From JBKHYJ01 sp046565505 (GTDB taxonomy: Bacteria; Acidobacteriota; Blastocatellia; UBA7656), in the NCBI GenBank assembly GCA_046565505.1, contig JBKHYJ010000042.1, positions 62,001 to 126,000 on the forward strand: a stretch of 64,000 bases of DNA, given 5' to 3'. The position numbers were made by a program, and so were the translations under genes. A model generated the notes under the pieces. That model searched no databases. It saw only the letters and a program-made list of their open reading frames with translations, and had not been told where the DNA came from. The first letter of the stretch is position 1. Every line of letters begins with the position of its first letter. Of the stretch, positions 1 through 7,763 are shown piece after piece.

Positions 1-131
1 TCTACGCCGCGCAGCTCGTGAGCAGCGGCATACACCCGCACACGGCCTGCGAAGTCGCGATCACGAGCCCCATCACGGACGACGCCGAGCTTCAGCGCAG
101 CATACGCGAGATCATTACTACAGTGATTTAA
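1..131 (+). CDS. C-terminal end of MoxR/CbbQ-type AAA+ ATPase (partial)
   Basis: Only the last 42 codons are inside the window, read in frame from base 3 to a TAA at 129-131. The peptide contains AAQLVSSGIHPHTACEVAI followed by SPITDDAELQRSI, which resembles the C-terminal helical domain of CbbQ/NirQ/NorQ-type MoxR ATPases (a 'CrAA...pLTDD.dLq.ai' pattern). Members of this family remodel or activate partner enzymes, usually together with a VWA-domain protein encoded nearby. The P-loop and partner genes would lie left of the window, so the assignment rests on this short tail only. Confidence 0.5.
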   Translation, partial: YAAQLVSSGIHPHTACEVAITSPITDDAELQRSIREIITTVI

Positions 132-335
132 GGAAGCGCGGGCGGGGGTGAAGTACGGAACGGAACTCGGGGCGTTGAATTCCAGGCCGCCCGGCCCGCC
201 GGCCAACCCCCTCCCCCGGCCTTCGCCGGCTCCCCTCTTGAAATCGCCCGTTAAAGTGTGGCACTTTGTAATAGCTGCTTCAGCCCCTTTTGCGTGGAAG
301 CTATCGGAATCTATCAAGAGTGTGACCGAGCGGTA

Positions 336-569
336 ATGATTAAAGGTAAGCAAGCGTGGATCAGAATTCGCGGCGCGCCGGATGACCCCGAATCATTCGA
401 CCTGGCGACATGGAACGGGATTGTCTGGCAGATACCGCGCGTCAACTCGCTGGGCGATACCATCCATATTCAAATACCTGATTACATGGTCTTAGAGACC
501 ATGCCCGCGACGAGCAAGCCGGAAGACGTTTACCAAAAACCCCCTTCGGGTAAAGGCACCTCCCGCTAG
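336..569 (+). CDS. small hypothetical protein (77 aa)
   Basis: Small ORF from ATG at 336 to TAG at 567-569. I do not recognise the family. The product is soluble-looking, beginning MIKGKQAWIRIRG, with an acidic and aromatic middle (DLATWNGIVWQIPR) and a polar Pro/Lys-rich tail. The reading frame is open further upstream to an ATG at 258, but that extension is Cys/Phe-rich and less plausible. No strong Shine-Dalgarno is visible before 336. Its stop overlaps the stop of the convergent hydrolase gene by four bases, a tight packing that mildly supports it being real. Confidence 0.4.
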   Translation: MIKGKQAWIRIRGAPDDPESFDLATWNGIVWQIPRVNSLGDTIHIQIPDYMVLETMPATSKPEDVYQKPPSGKGTSR

Positions 570-1534
570 CCGCGCGCCCGGCCGCCGGCCCCCGCCACGG
601 CATTCCGCAGCGCCCCGATCTTCTCTATCCTGATCTCTACCTCGTCGCCGGCCTTCAAGAAGACCGGGGGCTGATGGTAAATGCCCACGCCGGAGGGCGT
701 CCCCGTAGAAATAATGTCGCCCGGCATCAGGGTGAGGTCTTGCGAGATGAATTCGATGAGGTCGGGGATCTTGAATATCAAATCGTCCGTGTTCGAGCGC
801 TGCCTGATTTCCCCATTCACGCGGAGCTCTATGCCGAGCGAGTGGGGGTCTGAAATCTCGTCCCGGGTCACGAGCCACGGCCCGCACGGGCCGAACGTGT
901 CCAACCCTTTCGCCCGCGCCCATTGCCACTCGCTGCTCTGTAGGTCGCGGGCCGTCACGTCATTCATGATGGTGTAGCCGGCGACGTAATCCAGCGCACG
1001 GTCCGCGCTCACGGAGCGCGCCTGTTTGCCTATGACGAACGCAAGCTCCGCTTCGTAGTCCACCTGGTCGCTGATGAGCGGCAGCCTTATCGGATCTCCG
1101 TGGCCCACGAGCGCCGTCACGTTCTTTGAGAAGATGAGCGGGGACTCGGGCGGCTTCTTATTCTGCTCGGCCGCGTGCGCTGCGTAGTTCAACCCGGCGG
1201 CGAGGATCTTGCCGGGGGCGATAACCGGGGGGTTCAATTGAATCTCTGAAAGGGGCCTGAGCAGGCCCGCCTCCCTGCATTCGCCCGCAAGCCCAGAGTC
1301 GCCATTGATCTGAAATACGATGGCTTGCAAATAATCGCCGCCCAGCAGGTAGAGGTCGAGCGCGTCTTTGAGCGTGTCCGGGACTCCGTCTCGCGTGGGA
1401 GGCCCCAGCGCGGTTTGACTTGCCGCGATTTCCCCGCCTCTAAGGCGCAGAAAGCCTGACACCTCAAGCGCCTCTTCGCCTATGGCCATGCCGGCGAGGT
1501 TTCGATTCTCAACACGCATTGATAAGAGTTTCAT
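566..1534 (-). CDS. fumarylacetoacetate hydrolase (FAH) family protein
   Basis: A 322-residue FAH-fold enzyme when started at the ATG at 1534 (MKLLSMRVENRN); the frame is open to 1561 but the extra nine residues look untranslated. After an N-terminal domain of about 110 residues comes the typical FAH core: ILAAGLNYAAHAAEQN, then SPLIFSKN, then the metal-site segment DYEAELAFVIGK with its acidic residues, and near the end SGTPSGVG. FAH-family members hydrolyse or decarboxylate acylpyruvates and 2-oxo-dienoates in catabolism of aromatic or sugar acids. The exact substrate cannot be told and no pathway partner is adjacent. It is divergent from the small gene at 1693. Confidence 0.85.
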   Translation of the reverse strand: MKLLSMRVENRNLAGMAIGEEALEVSGFLRLRGGEIAASQTALGPPTRDGVPDTLKDALDLYLLGGDYLQAIVFQINGDSGLAGECREAGLLRPLSEIQLNPPVIAPGKILAAGLNYAAHAAEQNKKPPESPLIFSKNVTALVGHGDPIRLPLISDQVDYEAELAFVIGKQARSVSADRALDYVAGYTIMNDVTARDLQSSEWQWARAKGLDTFGPCGPWLVTRDEISDPHSLGIELRVNGEIRQRSNTDDLIFKIPDLIEFISQDLTLMPGDIISTGTPSGVGIYHQPPVFLKAGDEVEIRIEKIGALRNAVAGAGGRARG

Positions 1535-1692
1535 GCCGCCTCCAGTTCTTACGATGGGCATCGATTATACCAGAGCGTAATAGCGATGCCGAAAGCGCAG
1601 GGCGCGCATATCGGATGAATATAAACGCCAGGTTGCCTGCCGTCGCGGGCTTACTCTATGCTGTCTCACTAGATTAATCGTGGGGGTGGTCG

Positions 1693-1905
1693 GTGATTAT
1701 CGCGTTCAAAGAGATTCGGCATCTGATTCCCAATTACATCTTCAACGAGTTCGGCCAGCTCACGGGCAATTATGTCTCTGCTGACGAGATTGTGTGCGAG
1801 TCCGAAAATGGCCGCGTGAGGATATGGCTGAACCAGGAAGCCTTCGACGCGAAGGACCCGGAACGGCTCATATGCGATTACGCGGAGGCGGACCTGGGAA
1901 GGTAA
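1693..1905 (+). CDS. hypothetical protein (70 aa)
   Basis: Short ORF starting at a GTG at 1693 with a G-rich Shine-Dalgarno-like stretch (TGGGGGTGG) just upstream. The product is acidic and mixed alpha/beta, with NYIFNEFGQLTGNYV followed by IVCESENGRVRIWL. I do not recognise the family. It lies 69 bp upstream of the homoserine dehydrogenase gene on the same strand and could share its transcript, but no functional link is evident. Confidence 0.5.
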   Translation: MIIAFKEIRHLIPNYIFNEFGQLTGNYVSADEIVCESENGRVRIWLNQEAFDAKDPERLICDYAEADLGR

Positions 1906-1974
1906 GCCGGCCGCGGCGGGCGGCGCGACGTGTCGCGCCGGGCCGCTTTATCTTTAGGGGGCGAATTCTGACCG

Positions 1975-3030
1975 ATGGAAATTAAGCTTGCTTTCATAGG
2001 CTTCGGCAATGTGGCGCGGGCCTTCGCGCGCATACTGCGCGACCGAAGGTCGCAACTCGCACGCCGGTACGACCTGACCTTCAGGGTCACGGCTATAGCA
2101 ACCGGCACGCACGGCTGCGCGCTGTCAGGATCGGCCATCGATCTGGATGAGGCCGTCGCGCTTGTCGAGCGGGGCGGAAGCCTCAGGGATTTGGCAGGCG
2201 CGACGGCCGTGGGCGACTCCATGCAGGTCATCGAAGCGTGCGACGCGGACGTAGTTTTTGAAACGACGCCGCTCAACCCGGCTGATGGCGAGCCGGCAGC
2301 AGACTATATACGCCATGCGCTCAGCAGGGGGATGAGTGTGGTCACGGCGAACAAAGGCCCTGTTGCTTTCGCGCACCGCGAGTTGAGCCGCCTGGCGGGC
2401 GAGCGCCGCGCGAGTTTCCGGTTTGAAGGCACGGTCATGGATGGCGCGCCCGTCTTCAACCTCGCGGAATACTGCCTTCCGGCGGCGCGCGTGCTCGGAT
2501 TTTGCGGTCTGCTCAACAGCACTACAAACGTCGTCCTGGAGGGTATGGAGCTGGGCCGTTCGCTCGACGAATCGCTCGCGGAAGCGCGACGGCTGGGGAT
2601 AGCGGAAGCCAACGCCAACTACGACATAGACGGGTGGGATGCCGCGGTCAAGGCGGTCGCGCTTGCGAACGTGCTTATGAGCGTCGACGCGCGGCCCTCT
2701 GACGTTGAAAGGGTTGGCATTCGTGGCGTCACAGGCGAAGCCCTGCGGGCCGCCGCGGGTGATGGGAATCGAATTCGGCTCGTGGCCCGGGCAGAAATGT
2801 CTGGCGGCGAGCTGAGGCTAAGAGTCGCGCCGGAGGCCGTCCCGCTCGCTTCGCCATTGGGCTGCGCGAGCGGCGCATCGAACGTGCTCGTAATCAATAC
2901 GGACTTGATGGGCGAGCTAACTATATTCGAGAAGGACCCCGGCGTAGAGCAGACGGCGTATGCCCTTCTGAGCGACATGATTAGGATTCATGAGGATATG
3001 ATCCTTCGGCGCCGCGGCGCGTCTTCGTAG
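1975..3030 (+). CDS. hom: homoserine dehydrogenase (short form, no ACT domain)
   Basis: This enzyme reduces aspartate semialdehyde to homoserine with NAD(P)H, the branch point to threonine and methionine. The 351-residue protein begins with a Rossmann dinucleotide-binding motif (AFIGFGNVARAF). VVTANKGPVA carries the first catalytic Lys near residue 126, and DIDGWDAAVKAVALAN carries the second near residue 225; both segments are diagnostic. Canonical bacterial enzymes reach about 430 residues because of a C-terminal ACT regulatory domain. That domain is absent here, so the classical threonine feedback site is probably missing. A GGGGGC Shine-Dalgarno-like stretch precedes the ATG. No thrB, thrC or lysC lies nearby. 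It is followed by two hairpins. Confidence 0.9.
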   Translation: MEIKLAFIGFGNVARAFARILRDRRSQLARRYDLTFRVTAIATGTHGCALSGSAIDLDEAVALVERGGSLRDLAGATAVGDSMQVIEACDADVVFETTPLNPADGEPAADYIRHALSRGMSVVTANKGPVAFAHRELSRLAGERRASFRFEGTVMDGAPVFNLAEYCLPAARVLGFCGLLNSTTNVVLEGMELGRSLDESLAEARRLGIAEANANYDIDGWDAAVKAVALANVLMSVDARPSDVERVGIRGVTGEALRAAAGDGNRIRLVARAEMSGGELRLRVAPEAVPLASPLGCASGASNVLVINTDLMGELTIFEKDPGVEQTAYALLSDMIRIHEDMILRRRGASS

Positions 3031-3033
3031 CCG

Positions 3034-3061
3034 GGAAGCTTCCGCCGGAAGGCCCTTCCGG
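3034..3061 (+). terminator. double hairpin after hom
   Basis: Just after the hom stop are a perfect 10-bp palindrome GGAAGCTTCC (3034-3043) and a second hairpin with a perfect 7-bp stem (CCGGAAG / CTTCCGG, 3045-3051 with 3055-3061) and a 3-nt loop. No U-tract follows, so termination is plausible but unproven. The position between hom and the sigma-factor promoter fits a transcription boundary. Confidence 0.45.
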
Positions 3062-3079
3062 TCTCAAGCCCAACATTTC

Positions 3080-3121
3080 GGAACTTTGAGGTTACCGGGG
3101 CGTGCTTAATAAGGGTATAAT
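3080..3121 (+). promoter_or_regulatory. putative sigma-E-like and housekeeping promoters of the sigma factor gene
   Basis: GGAACTT at 3080-3086 exactly matches the -35 element used by RpoE-type ECF sigma factors. Sixteen bases later TGCTTAA (3103-3109) is a loose -10 candidate. Nested beyond it, TATAAT at 3116-3121 is a perfect housekeeping -10, with TTACCG 18 bp upstream as a weak -35. The layout suggests a constitutive promoter plus autoregulation by the encoded ECF factor. This is inferred from sequence only. Confidence 0.45.
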
Positions 3122-3130
3122 TATGGAGGA

Positions 3131-3790
3131 TTGAACCCCGAAGAGGAAAATGTAGGCCGGATGGCAACAGTCACTCACCAGGCGCAAGCAATAGAACTAG
3201 GCGGCAGTCGCTCGGTCGAAACGGCGAGCGACCACGAGTTATTGGCCGCGATACGCGATGGGGACGAGGTCGCGTTCCAGGAGATCGTGCGCCGCTACCG
3301 CAACCCTATAACTAATTTCGTCTTCAGGATGATAGACGATTACGAGAGGGCTGTTGAGTTGAGCCAGGAAACCTTCATTCGGGTCTACACGAGCGCGTCC
3401 AGATATCAGGCGAATTACAGTTTCTCGACTTATATTTATCGCATCGCGACCAACCTCGCCATAAGCGAGCTTCGCAGGCGCAAGCGGCGAAGATTCGTCT
3501 CGCTGCTTTCGCCATTCACCAACGACGAGGGCGACACGGCCGAGCTTGATCCGCCGGACTCAAACCCGCTCCAAGACCAGGCCTTGATAGACAACGAGCG
3601 GCGGACGGCGGTCGCCCGCGCCATCTCGTCGCTGCCGGAAAAATACCGCGCCGCCATAGTGCTCCGCGACGTGGAAGGCTTGAGCTATGACCGGATCGCG
3701 GAAGTTTTGAAGCTATCCGAAGGTACGGTGAAATCACGGATCAATCGCGCACGCAACCTGCTGAAGGAGAAGCTGAGCGCGTACATTTAA
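3131..3790 (+). CDS. RNA polymerase sigma factor, ECF subfamily (RpoE-like)
   Basis: ECF sigma factor that directs RNA polymerase to stress-type promoters. Region 2 runs from FQEIVRRYRNPITNFVFRM through ELSQETFIRVYTSA to FSTYIYRIATNLAISELRRR, and region 4 contains SLPEKYRAAIVLRDVEGL, YDRIAEVLKLSEGTVKSRI and RARNLLKEKL. A linker rich in Asp and Pro separates them. The start is uncertain: a TTG at 3131 follows a GGAGGA that is too close, and an in-frame ATG lies at 3161; the homologous region begins only near residue 30. The anti-sigma gene follows, and a GGAACTT element upstream suggests autoregulation. Confidence 0.92.
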   Translation: MNPEEENVGRMATVTHQAQAIELGGSRSVETASDHELLAAIRDGDEVAFQEIVRRYRNPITNFVFRMIDDYERAVELSQETFIRVYTSASRYQANYSFSTYIYRIATNLAISELRRRKRRRFVSLLSPFTNDEGDTAELDPPDSNPLQDQALIDNERRTAVARAISSLPEKYRAAIVLRDVEGLSYDRIAEVLKLSEGTVKSRINRARNLLKEKLSAYI

Positions 3791-3820
3791 GTAACCAGTG
3801 GTCCAATGGGGATAAGCTTT

Positions 3821-4531
3821 ATGAAGGTTTGTAATGAAGTCAAGAGGCTGATTGACGAGGCCGACCGGCCGGACGCGATCAGCCATCGTGTGTCGAATCA
3901 CCTCTCTTCGTGCGCCGGCTGCAGGAGCTTCGCAAACGAGCGGGCCGCCTTGAGGGCGTTGCTCGCGTCAGGCGGCCGCGTGAGCGTGCCGAATGATTTC
4001 GACGCCGTGCTCACGGCGCGCATCGCGAGGGCCAAATCAGGAGGGACTTCGTCGTGGCTCGGGGCGCCCTACTTGATGAGACTTGGAGCGGCGGCAGCGG
4101 CGGTCGCGGCAATAGCCTTCGTCGTGCAATATGGCAATCTGTTTCCCAATCAGGGGCGCGTTGCGCAGCCTGAGCCTTCCGCCGCGACCGCGACTAACTT
4201 GGTTCCCGTTACCCCGCCACGGTCGCTCGAGATTCCCCCCGCGCAGGGAAACGTGAATGGGTTTGATCACATCAGGCCGGACCGCTCGCGGCACGCCGCG
4301 CCCATGCCCGTCAGGCTGGCGCAGCGCTACTACACGCGGCGCGCGGTCGAGGTGGCCAATGACCGCGGCCTGGCCGAAGGGTATTCGCCCGCCCAGGAGG
4401 GCGGGGTCGTTTTGGTTCGTGGCCCGAACGGCGAGCGGGAGATCCCCCTGCCTACCGTGAGCGTCGGCGCGCAGCCTCTATTTTATAGTCGTCAATCGCA
4501 GCCCATTCGCAACGTCGCGACTTCATTCTAG
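3821..4531 (+). CDS. zinc-finger anti-sigma factor (membrane-anchored)
   Basis: A 236-residue protein started at ATG 3821 (MKVCNEVKRLID), with GGGG upstream; an ATG at 3806 is in frame but lacks a Shine-Dalgarno. The N-terminus carries the zf-HC2 motif HLSSCAGC (H-x3-C-x2-C), the zinc site of anti-sigma domains that bind ECF factors. A single membrane segment (LGAAAAAVAAIAFVVQYG, about residues 88-105) follows. The remaining 130 residues, rich in Pro, Arg and Ala, should lie outside the cytoplasm. The gene follows the sigma gene by 30 bp and precedes a PDZ protein, the layout of an envelope-stress module. Confidence 0.85.
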   Translation: MKVCNEVKRLIDEADRPDAISHRVSNHLSSCAGCRSFANERAALRALLASGGRVSVPNDFDAVLTARIARAKSGGTSSWLGAPYLMRLGAAAAAVAAIAFVVQYGNLFPNQGRVAQPEPSAATATNLVPVTPPRSLEIPPAQGNVNGFDHIRPDRSRHAAPMPVRLAQRYYTRRAVEVANDRGLAEGYSPAQEGGVVLVRGPNGEREIPLPTVSVGAQPLFYSRQSQPIRNVATSF

Positions 4532-4558
4532 GGTTCGGTTTGGGGTTAGAGTTAATTG

Positions 4559-6211
4559 ATGAGCAGAAGCATCACAGCAGCGTTAGCACTGGTCTTGACC
4601 GTAACAGGGCTTGCCGTCGCGCGGCAGACTCAGCCGGCGAAGGCCGCCCACGCCGATTCGCCGTGGGCCGTTTCCGTAGTCCACACGGTTGACCTTCAAA
4701 AGATGATCCGGCGCATGCGCGAGAAGGATAAAGATAGGATCGGCGTGCCGGCTTCTGCCCCTCAGTACGTTTACAACGTCGCGACCGGGCTGGTCGTGGA
4801 TAACGAAGGCCACATCGTCACGAGGCTCGCCAACCTCGACCCCGAAGACAAGGACCAGAAGATATTGATAACGACGCGAGAGGGCGCGAGCCTTAGCGCT
4901 CAATTGATAGGGGTCGATTGCGCGACCGGGTTCGCGGTACTCGAAGTGCCGGCCCTTAAGATCGACCTGCCCGGTATCGCCGCCGCGAACAATCTCGCCG
5001 ACGGGATGCCGGTTAAGATACTGAGCACGGACATCGCCCAGAGGTCCGTCCCCTCTGACGCCGGCACTAAAGTTTACCTCTCGCCCATGATCACGAGCGG
5101 GCAGGGGCGCATCGGCTCTGCGAGCGTGTACTCGCACGCCCGCGGGGCGCTCACGCTGCTCTCTAATAGCCTGCTTTCGCGCAATGACAGCAGCGTCGTT
5201 AATACGTTCGGCAACCAGGTGGTGGGCATTGCCCAATACGCCGGGTTCGGGCGGGCGTATCTGTACCCATTCGAGTACATCCGCGACACCGTGGCGAAGC
5301 GCGTGATCGCGAAAAAGGGTAACGTGCCCGCCGGGTGGCTGGGCGCGAAGGGCGACAGCGTCGCCCAGCTCCCGGAGAATGAGGTCGGCGCGCTCGGACT
5401 GGCGGGCAAATCAGGCGTCATCGTCCGAGAGGTCGTGCCGGACAGCCCCGCCGCTAAGGTGGGGATCATGCCTAATGACGTGATCGTTGCGGTGGATAAC
5501 TTTGAGATTGCGGGCGCGGCTGACCTGAGCGCGTTACTGATGTCTTCGCCGGAGGGGCGCAAAATCAAATTGCGCACGATAAGAAACCGTCAGCCGGTGG
5601 AGGTGGACGTGACGCTGGGGGCGAGGCCCGGCAGCGAAATCACGTACTCGGCCACTTTCATCGAGCAGCAGTGGGAGGCGAGCCTGTCGCCGCGCGGCCA
5701 GCTTGAGAAGCGACTCGAAGAGCTTAAGACTCAACACAGGAATTTCTTGAGGGCGGCTGCTTCGAGAGAGAGCACGGAAGCGCTACGCGAGATAGATTTA
5801 GAGATCAGACAAATATATGACGCGCTGCGGGCGCTCGGGCCCGAGAGCCACGCCCCGGCCGAGGCGGCATTGAATGATAAGCAGGCGGGCTTCCCCGGCG
5901 GCGGGTTCACGACCGAGCCGGGCGCAAAGAGCCTCGTCTCCAGGCTGGGATTTTTGGGCCGCGAGCTTACCCCCCAGCTCGCGAGCTACTTCCAGGCGCG
6001 AGGCGGCATTCTGGTGACGGGCATCATGAAGGACAGCGCGGCCGCGCGTTCGGGTCTCAAGGCCGGCGACGTAATAGAAGGGACCGAGGAGCGCCACCCG
6101 CTGACGATGAGCCAAATGGAACAGTTGCTCTCAGTAGAGCATGGGCTTATATCGCTCAAAGTGGTGCGCGAGAAAAAGCCGATCGTAATTAAACTCGACG
6201 CCCGGCAGTGA
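4559..6211 (+). CDS. HtrA/DegP-like two-PDZ protein, probably catalytically inactive
   Basis: A 550-residue exported protein: signal peptide (ITAALALVLTVTGLAVA), degenerate trypsin-like domain (about 70-255), first PDZ (about 258-352), a charged helical segment, and second PDZ (about 462-548). HtrA proteases degrade or chaperone misfolded envelope proteins. The usual TNxHVV around the catalytic His reads TRLANLD here, so the His position is Ala91. The Asp motif TDLAVL reads TGFAVL (Gly124). The GNSGG around the nucleophilic Ser is replaced by SRNDSS (207-212), with no glycine-rich oxyanion loop. The fold is recognisable (GHIVT, GVD, VVGI), but proteolysis looks lost. It follows the anti-sigma gene, so a sensor, scaffold or chaperone role in the envelope response is likely. 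The ATG at 4559 is preferred over the adjacent TTG. Confidence 0.8.
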   Translation: MSRSITAALALVLTVTGLAVARQTQPAKAAHADSPWAVSVVHTVDLQKMIRRMREKDKDRIGVPASAPQYVYNVATGLVVDNEGHIVTRLANLDPEDKDQKILITTREGASLSAQLIGVDCATGFAVLEVPALKIDLPGIAAANNLADGMPVKILSTDIAQRSVPSDAGTKVYLSPMITSGQGRIGSASVYSHARGALTLLSNSLLSRNDSSVVNTFGNQVVGIAQYAGFGRAYLYPFEYIRDTVAKRVIAKKGNVPAGWLGAKGDSVAQLPENEVGALGLAGKSGVIVREVVPDSPAAKVGIMPNDVIVAVDNFEIAGAADLSALLMSSPEGRKIKLRTIRNRQPVEVDVTLGARPGSEITYSATFIEQQWEASLSPRGQLEKRLEELKTQHRNFLRAAASRESTEALREIDLEIRQIYDALRALGPESHAPAEAALNDKQAGFPGGGFTTEPGAKSLVSRLGFLGRELTPQLASYFQARGGILVTGIMKDSAAARSGLKAGDVIEGTEERHPLTMSQMEQLLSVEHGLISLKVVREKKPIVIKLDARQ

Positions 6212-6414
6212 GAATTAAAACCGACGCTTTCATTCCGGCAATCCCGGCCCGCCATGCAATTAGTTATCTACGCCGGTGGCAGGTTCGGGCGCGTTTACTA
6301 CGCTGCGGCCCGTGGCATTTCCAGGGTCGGCTCTTCGCCGGAGCGCTCAAAACCTCTCTCTGATACGAAGACATCCGCGAGCGACTTCCCGGCCGCCGGG
6401 CCAATCTCATCTCC

Positions 6415-6768
6415 CTATTTGAAGTGCCCCCTCACATCATCCACCTTCTTTTCAATCCTCCTGAGCATGTTTATTAAGTCCCTGTCGCCCCCGGCCGCTC
6501 CTACTTCTTCATCGTCTTCCGCCCTCGGCCTGTCGTTGTTACTCTCACCCCTGTCGTTGTTCAGGATGAACTCCACGGCCTTATCAAGCCCTTCCATAAA
6601 CGAATCCAGGCTCTCCTCAAACACCATCACGCGGTGGCGCTCAGTCTCGCTGCCTACTTGCGTCAACTCCCCTATGACAAGGTATTTTGCCCCATCCCTT
6701 GTCTCCTTCACGTCGAAGAAGTAAGTCCTCCTGCTGGTCATGACTTTTTCTGAAAAGATCTCGCTCAT
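6415..6768 (-). CDS. DUF3276 / Pur-alpha-like nucleic-acid-binding protein
   Basis: A 117-residue protein started at the ATG at 6768 (MSEIFSEKVMTSRR), with GGAG six bases upstream. The core SRRTYFFDVKETRDGAKYL, then HRVMVFEESLDSFMEGLDKA, resembles the DUF3276 family, single-repeat relatives of the Pur-alpha fold that binds single-stranded DNA or RNA. The C-terminus is a charged, disordered linker (GESNNDRPRAEDDEE) followed by a helix (DLINMLRRIEKKVDDV) that may oligomerise. It is convergent with the HtrA-like gene, with a 203-bp spacer that holds nothing I recognise. Confidence 0.75.
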   Translation of the reverse strand: MSEIFSEKVMTSRRTYFFDVKETRDGAKYLVIGELTQVGSETERHRVMVFEESLDSFMEGLDKAVEFILNNDRGESNNDRPRAEDDEEVGAAGGDRDLINMLRRIEKKVDDVRGHFK

Positions 6769-7072
6769 TGCCATCTCCAATCGCACACATTCAGGTATAA
6801 AACGCAATATAGTTTACAATGCCGGGGCGAGTAGAATCGAGCCATCGCATGCCCTGATCGGCCGCGCGGGCGCAAGAGTCGGCGGCGGGAGATTTACAGA
6901 CAACCTACCCCCCCGGCCGGACGGCCATGAAAAGTCTGCCGCGCACCTCTATTATTTCATGTTGACTTGTTTACTTCAGAGCCTGCAGGCATCCTCCGGC
7001 ATTCGGAGGGCACCTACGGTTGGCAATTAGTTTACGCGAGAAATGCATTTCTCGCGGCGTGAGGTGCGGCCT
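6769..7072. repeat. gene-free stretch with clustered palindromes
   Basis: No convincing gene. The right end is dense in dyad symmetry: a perfect 10-bp palindrome GCCTGCAGGC (6981-6990), a 6-bp stem with 5-nt loop (CCTCCG / CGGAGG, 6993-7009), and a perfect 22-bp palindrome at 7035-7056 with arms CGCGAGAAATG / CATTTCTCGCG. The left end holds the promoter side of the DUF3276 gene. The palindromes could be protein-binding sites or transcript ends; I cannot tell which. Confidence 0.5.
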
Positions 7073-7094
7073 CCTGCCAAACCTGTCCGGCAGG
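7073..7094 (-). terminator. hairpin directly after the 7095 gene stop
   Basis: A 6-bp perfect stem CCTGCC / GGCAGG (7073-7078 with 7089-7094) begins at the base after the stop codon of the minus-strand gene. The loop is 10 nt and contains a T-run on the minus strand, but no U-tract follows the stem. Weak terminator or mRNA-stabilising hairpin. Confidence 0.35.
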
Positions 7095-7475
7095 CTACTT
7101 AGATTTCTTGGTGGCGCTTTTCTTTCCGCCTCCGCCGGAGCGTTTGCGAACATTAATCTTCTGCCTCTTGTTCGCCCCGATAACCTCTATGCCTTTCGTG
7201 CCCAGAATTCCGTCAAGCGGGATAGAGACGGTATAAGGCGCAGTCGCAGGCAGGCCGATGCCTGGTAATGAGCCGATAACCTCTATCCCCCAATACTCTG
7301 GCCTGCGAATGTAGACCAGAGGGCTGAGCTCGACGGTCATGTTGAGATACGGCTTGGTTCCTGAAACTACCAGGAAGTAAGCGCCGGGAACTATCCCGCT
7401 ATGAATCTCGGCATGGTCGAAATCTATAAGCCTGATCGACCCCGAGGTCGGCGCGTTCAAGAAAGCTTCAATCAT
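7095..7475 (-). CDS. hypothetical beta-rich protein with Lys-rich tail
   Basis: A 126-residue protein with a good GAGGAG Shine-Dalgarno eight bases before its ATG. I do not recognise the family. The first 100 residues look like a small all-beta domain (IRLIDFDHAEIHSG, AYFLVVSGT, MTVELSPLVYIRR, YTVSIPLDG). The motif GIEVIG occurs twice, about 30 residues apart. The C-terminus is a glycine hinge and basic tail (KRSGGGGKKSATKKSK) of the kind seen in nucleic-acid-binding proteins. No signal peptide or membrane segment. Upstream lies a 288-bp spacer with a large inverted repeat. Confidence 0.6.
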   Translation of the reverse strand: MIEAFLNAPTSGSIRLIDFDHAEIHSGIVPGAYFLVVSGTKPYLNMTVELSPLVYIRRPEYWGIEVIGSLPGIGLPATAPYTVSIPLDGILGTKGIEVIGANKRQKINVRKRSGGGGKKSATKKSK

Positions 7476-7635
7476 ATGTAGCTCCTCTGTTTCTGAGTTG
7501 GTTGTGAGGCTGACGCCGACAAAGCGTCGCCGGCAGAATATGAAACCGCTTTGTAACCCTTGTATGCCGCAAAGATATTCAGGTCGGAATGACGTGTCAA
7601 TAGCAATTCAAACTACTTGCATCAGCCGGCGGGTG

Positions 7636-7677
7636 GCGCCCGGCCGGTTTCGCCGCCGGACCTAACCGGCCGGGCGC
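7636..7677. repeat. 14-bp perfect inverted repeat (large GC hairpin)
   Basis: Arms GCGCCCGGCCGGTT (7636-7649) and AACCGGCCGGGCGC (7664-7677) pair perfectly around a 14-nt spacer. It sits 86 bp after the LysE-type gene stop and upstream of the 7095 gene, both on the minus strand. It may end the transporter transcript, although no U-run follows, or it may be a regulatory structure in the leader of the downstream gene. Confidence 0.6.
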
Positions 7678-7763
7678 GTCGGTCTGACTGCGGCCGGCGC
7701 GCCATGTGAGATTTGCTTACCGCGCCCTGGCCGGGCGACTTCCGGCGCCGCCCGACTATGTAA

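Noticed and set aside
6254..6724. plus-strand frame of 156 codons
   Set aside because: Antisense to the DUF3276 gene, Ser/Pro-rich low-complexity product, no ribosome site.
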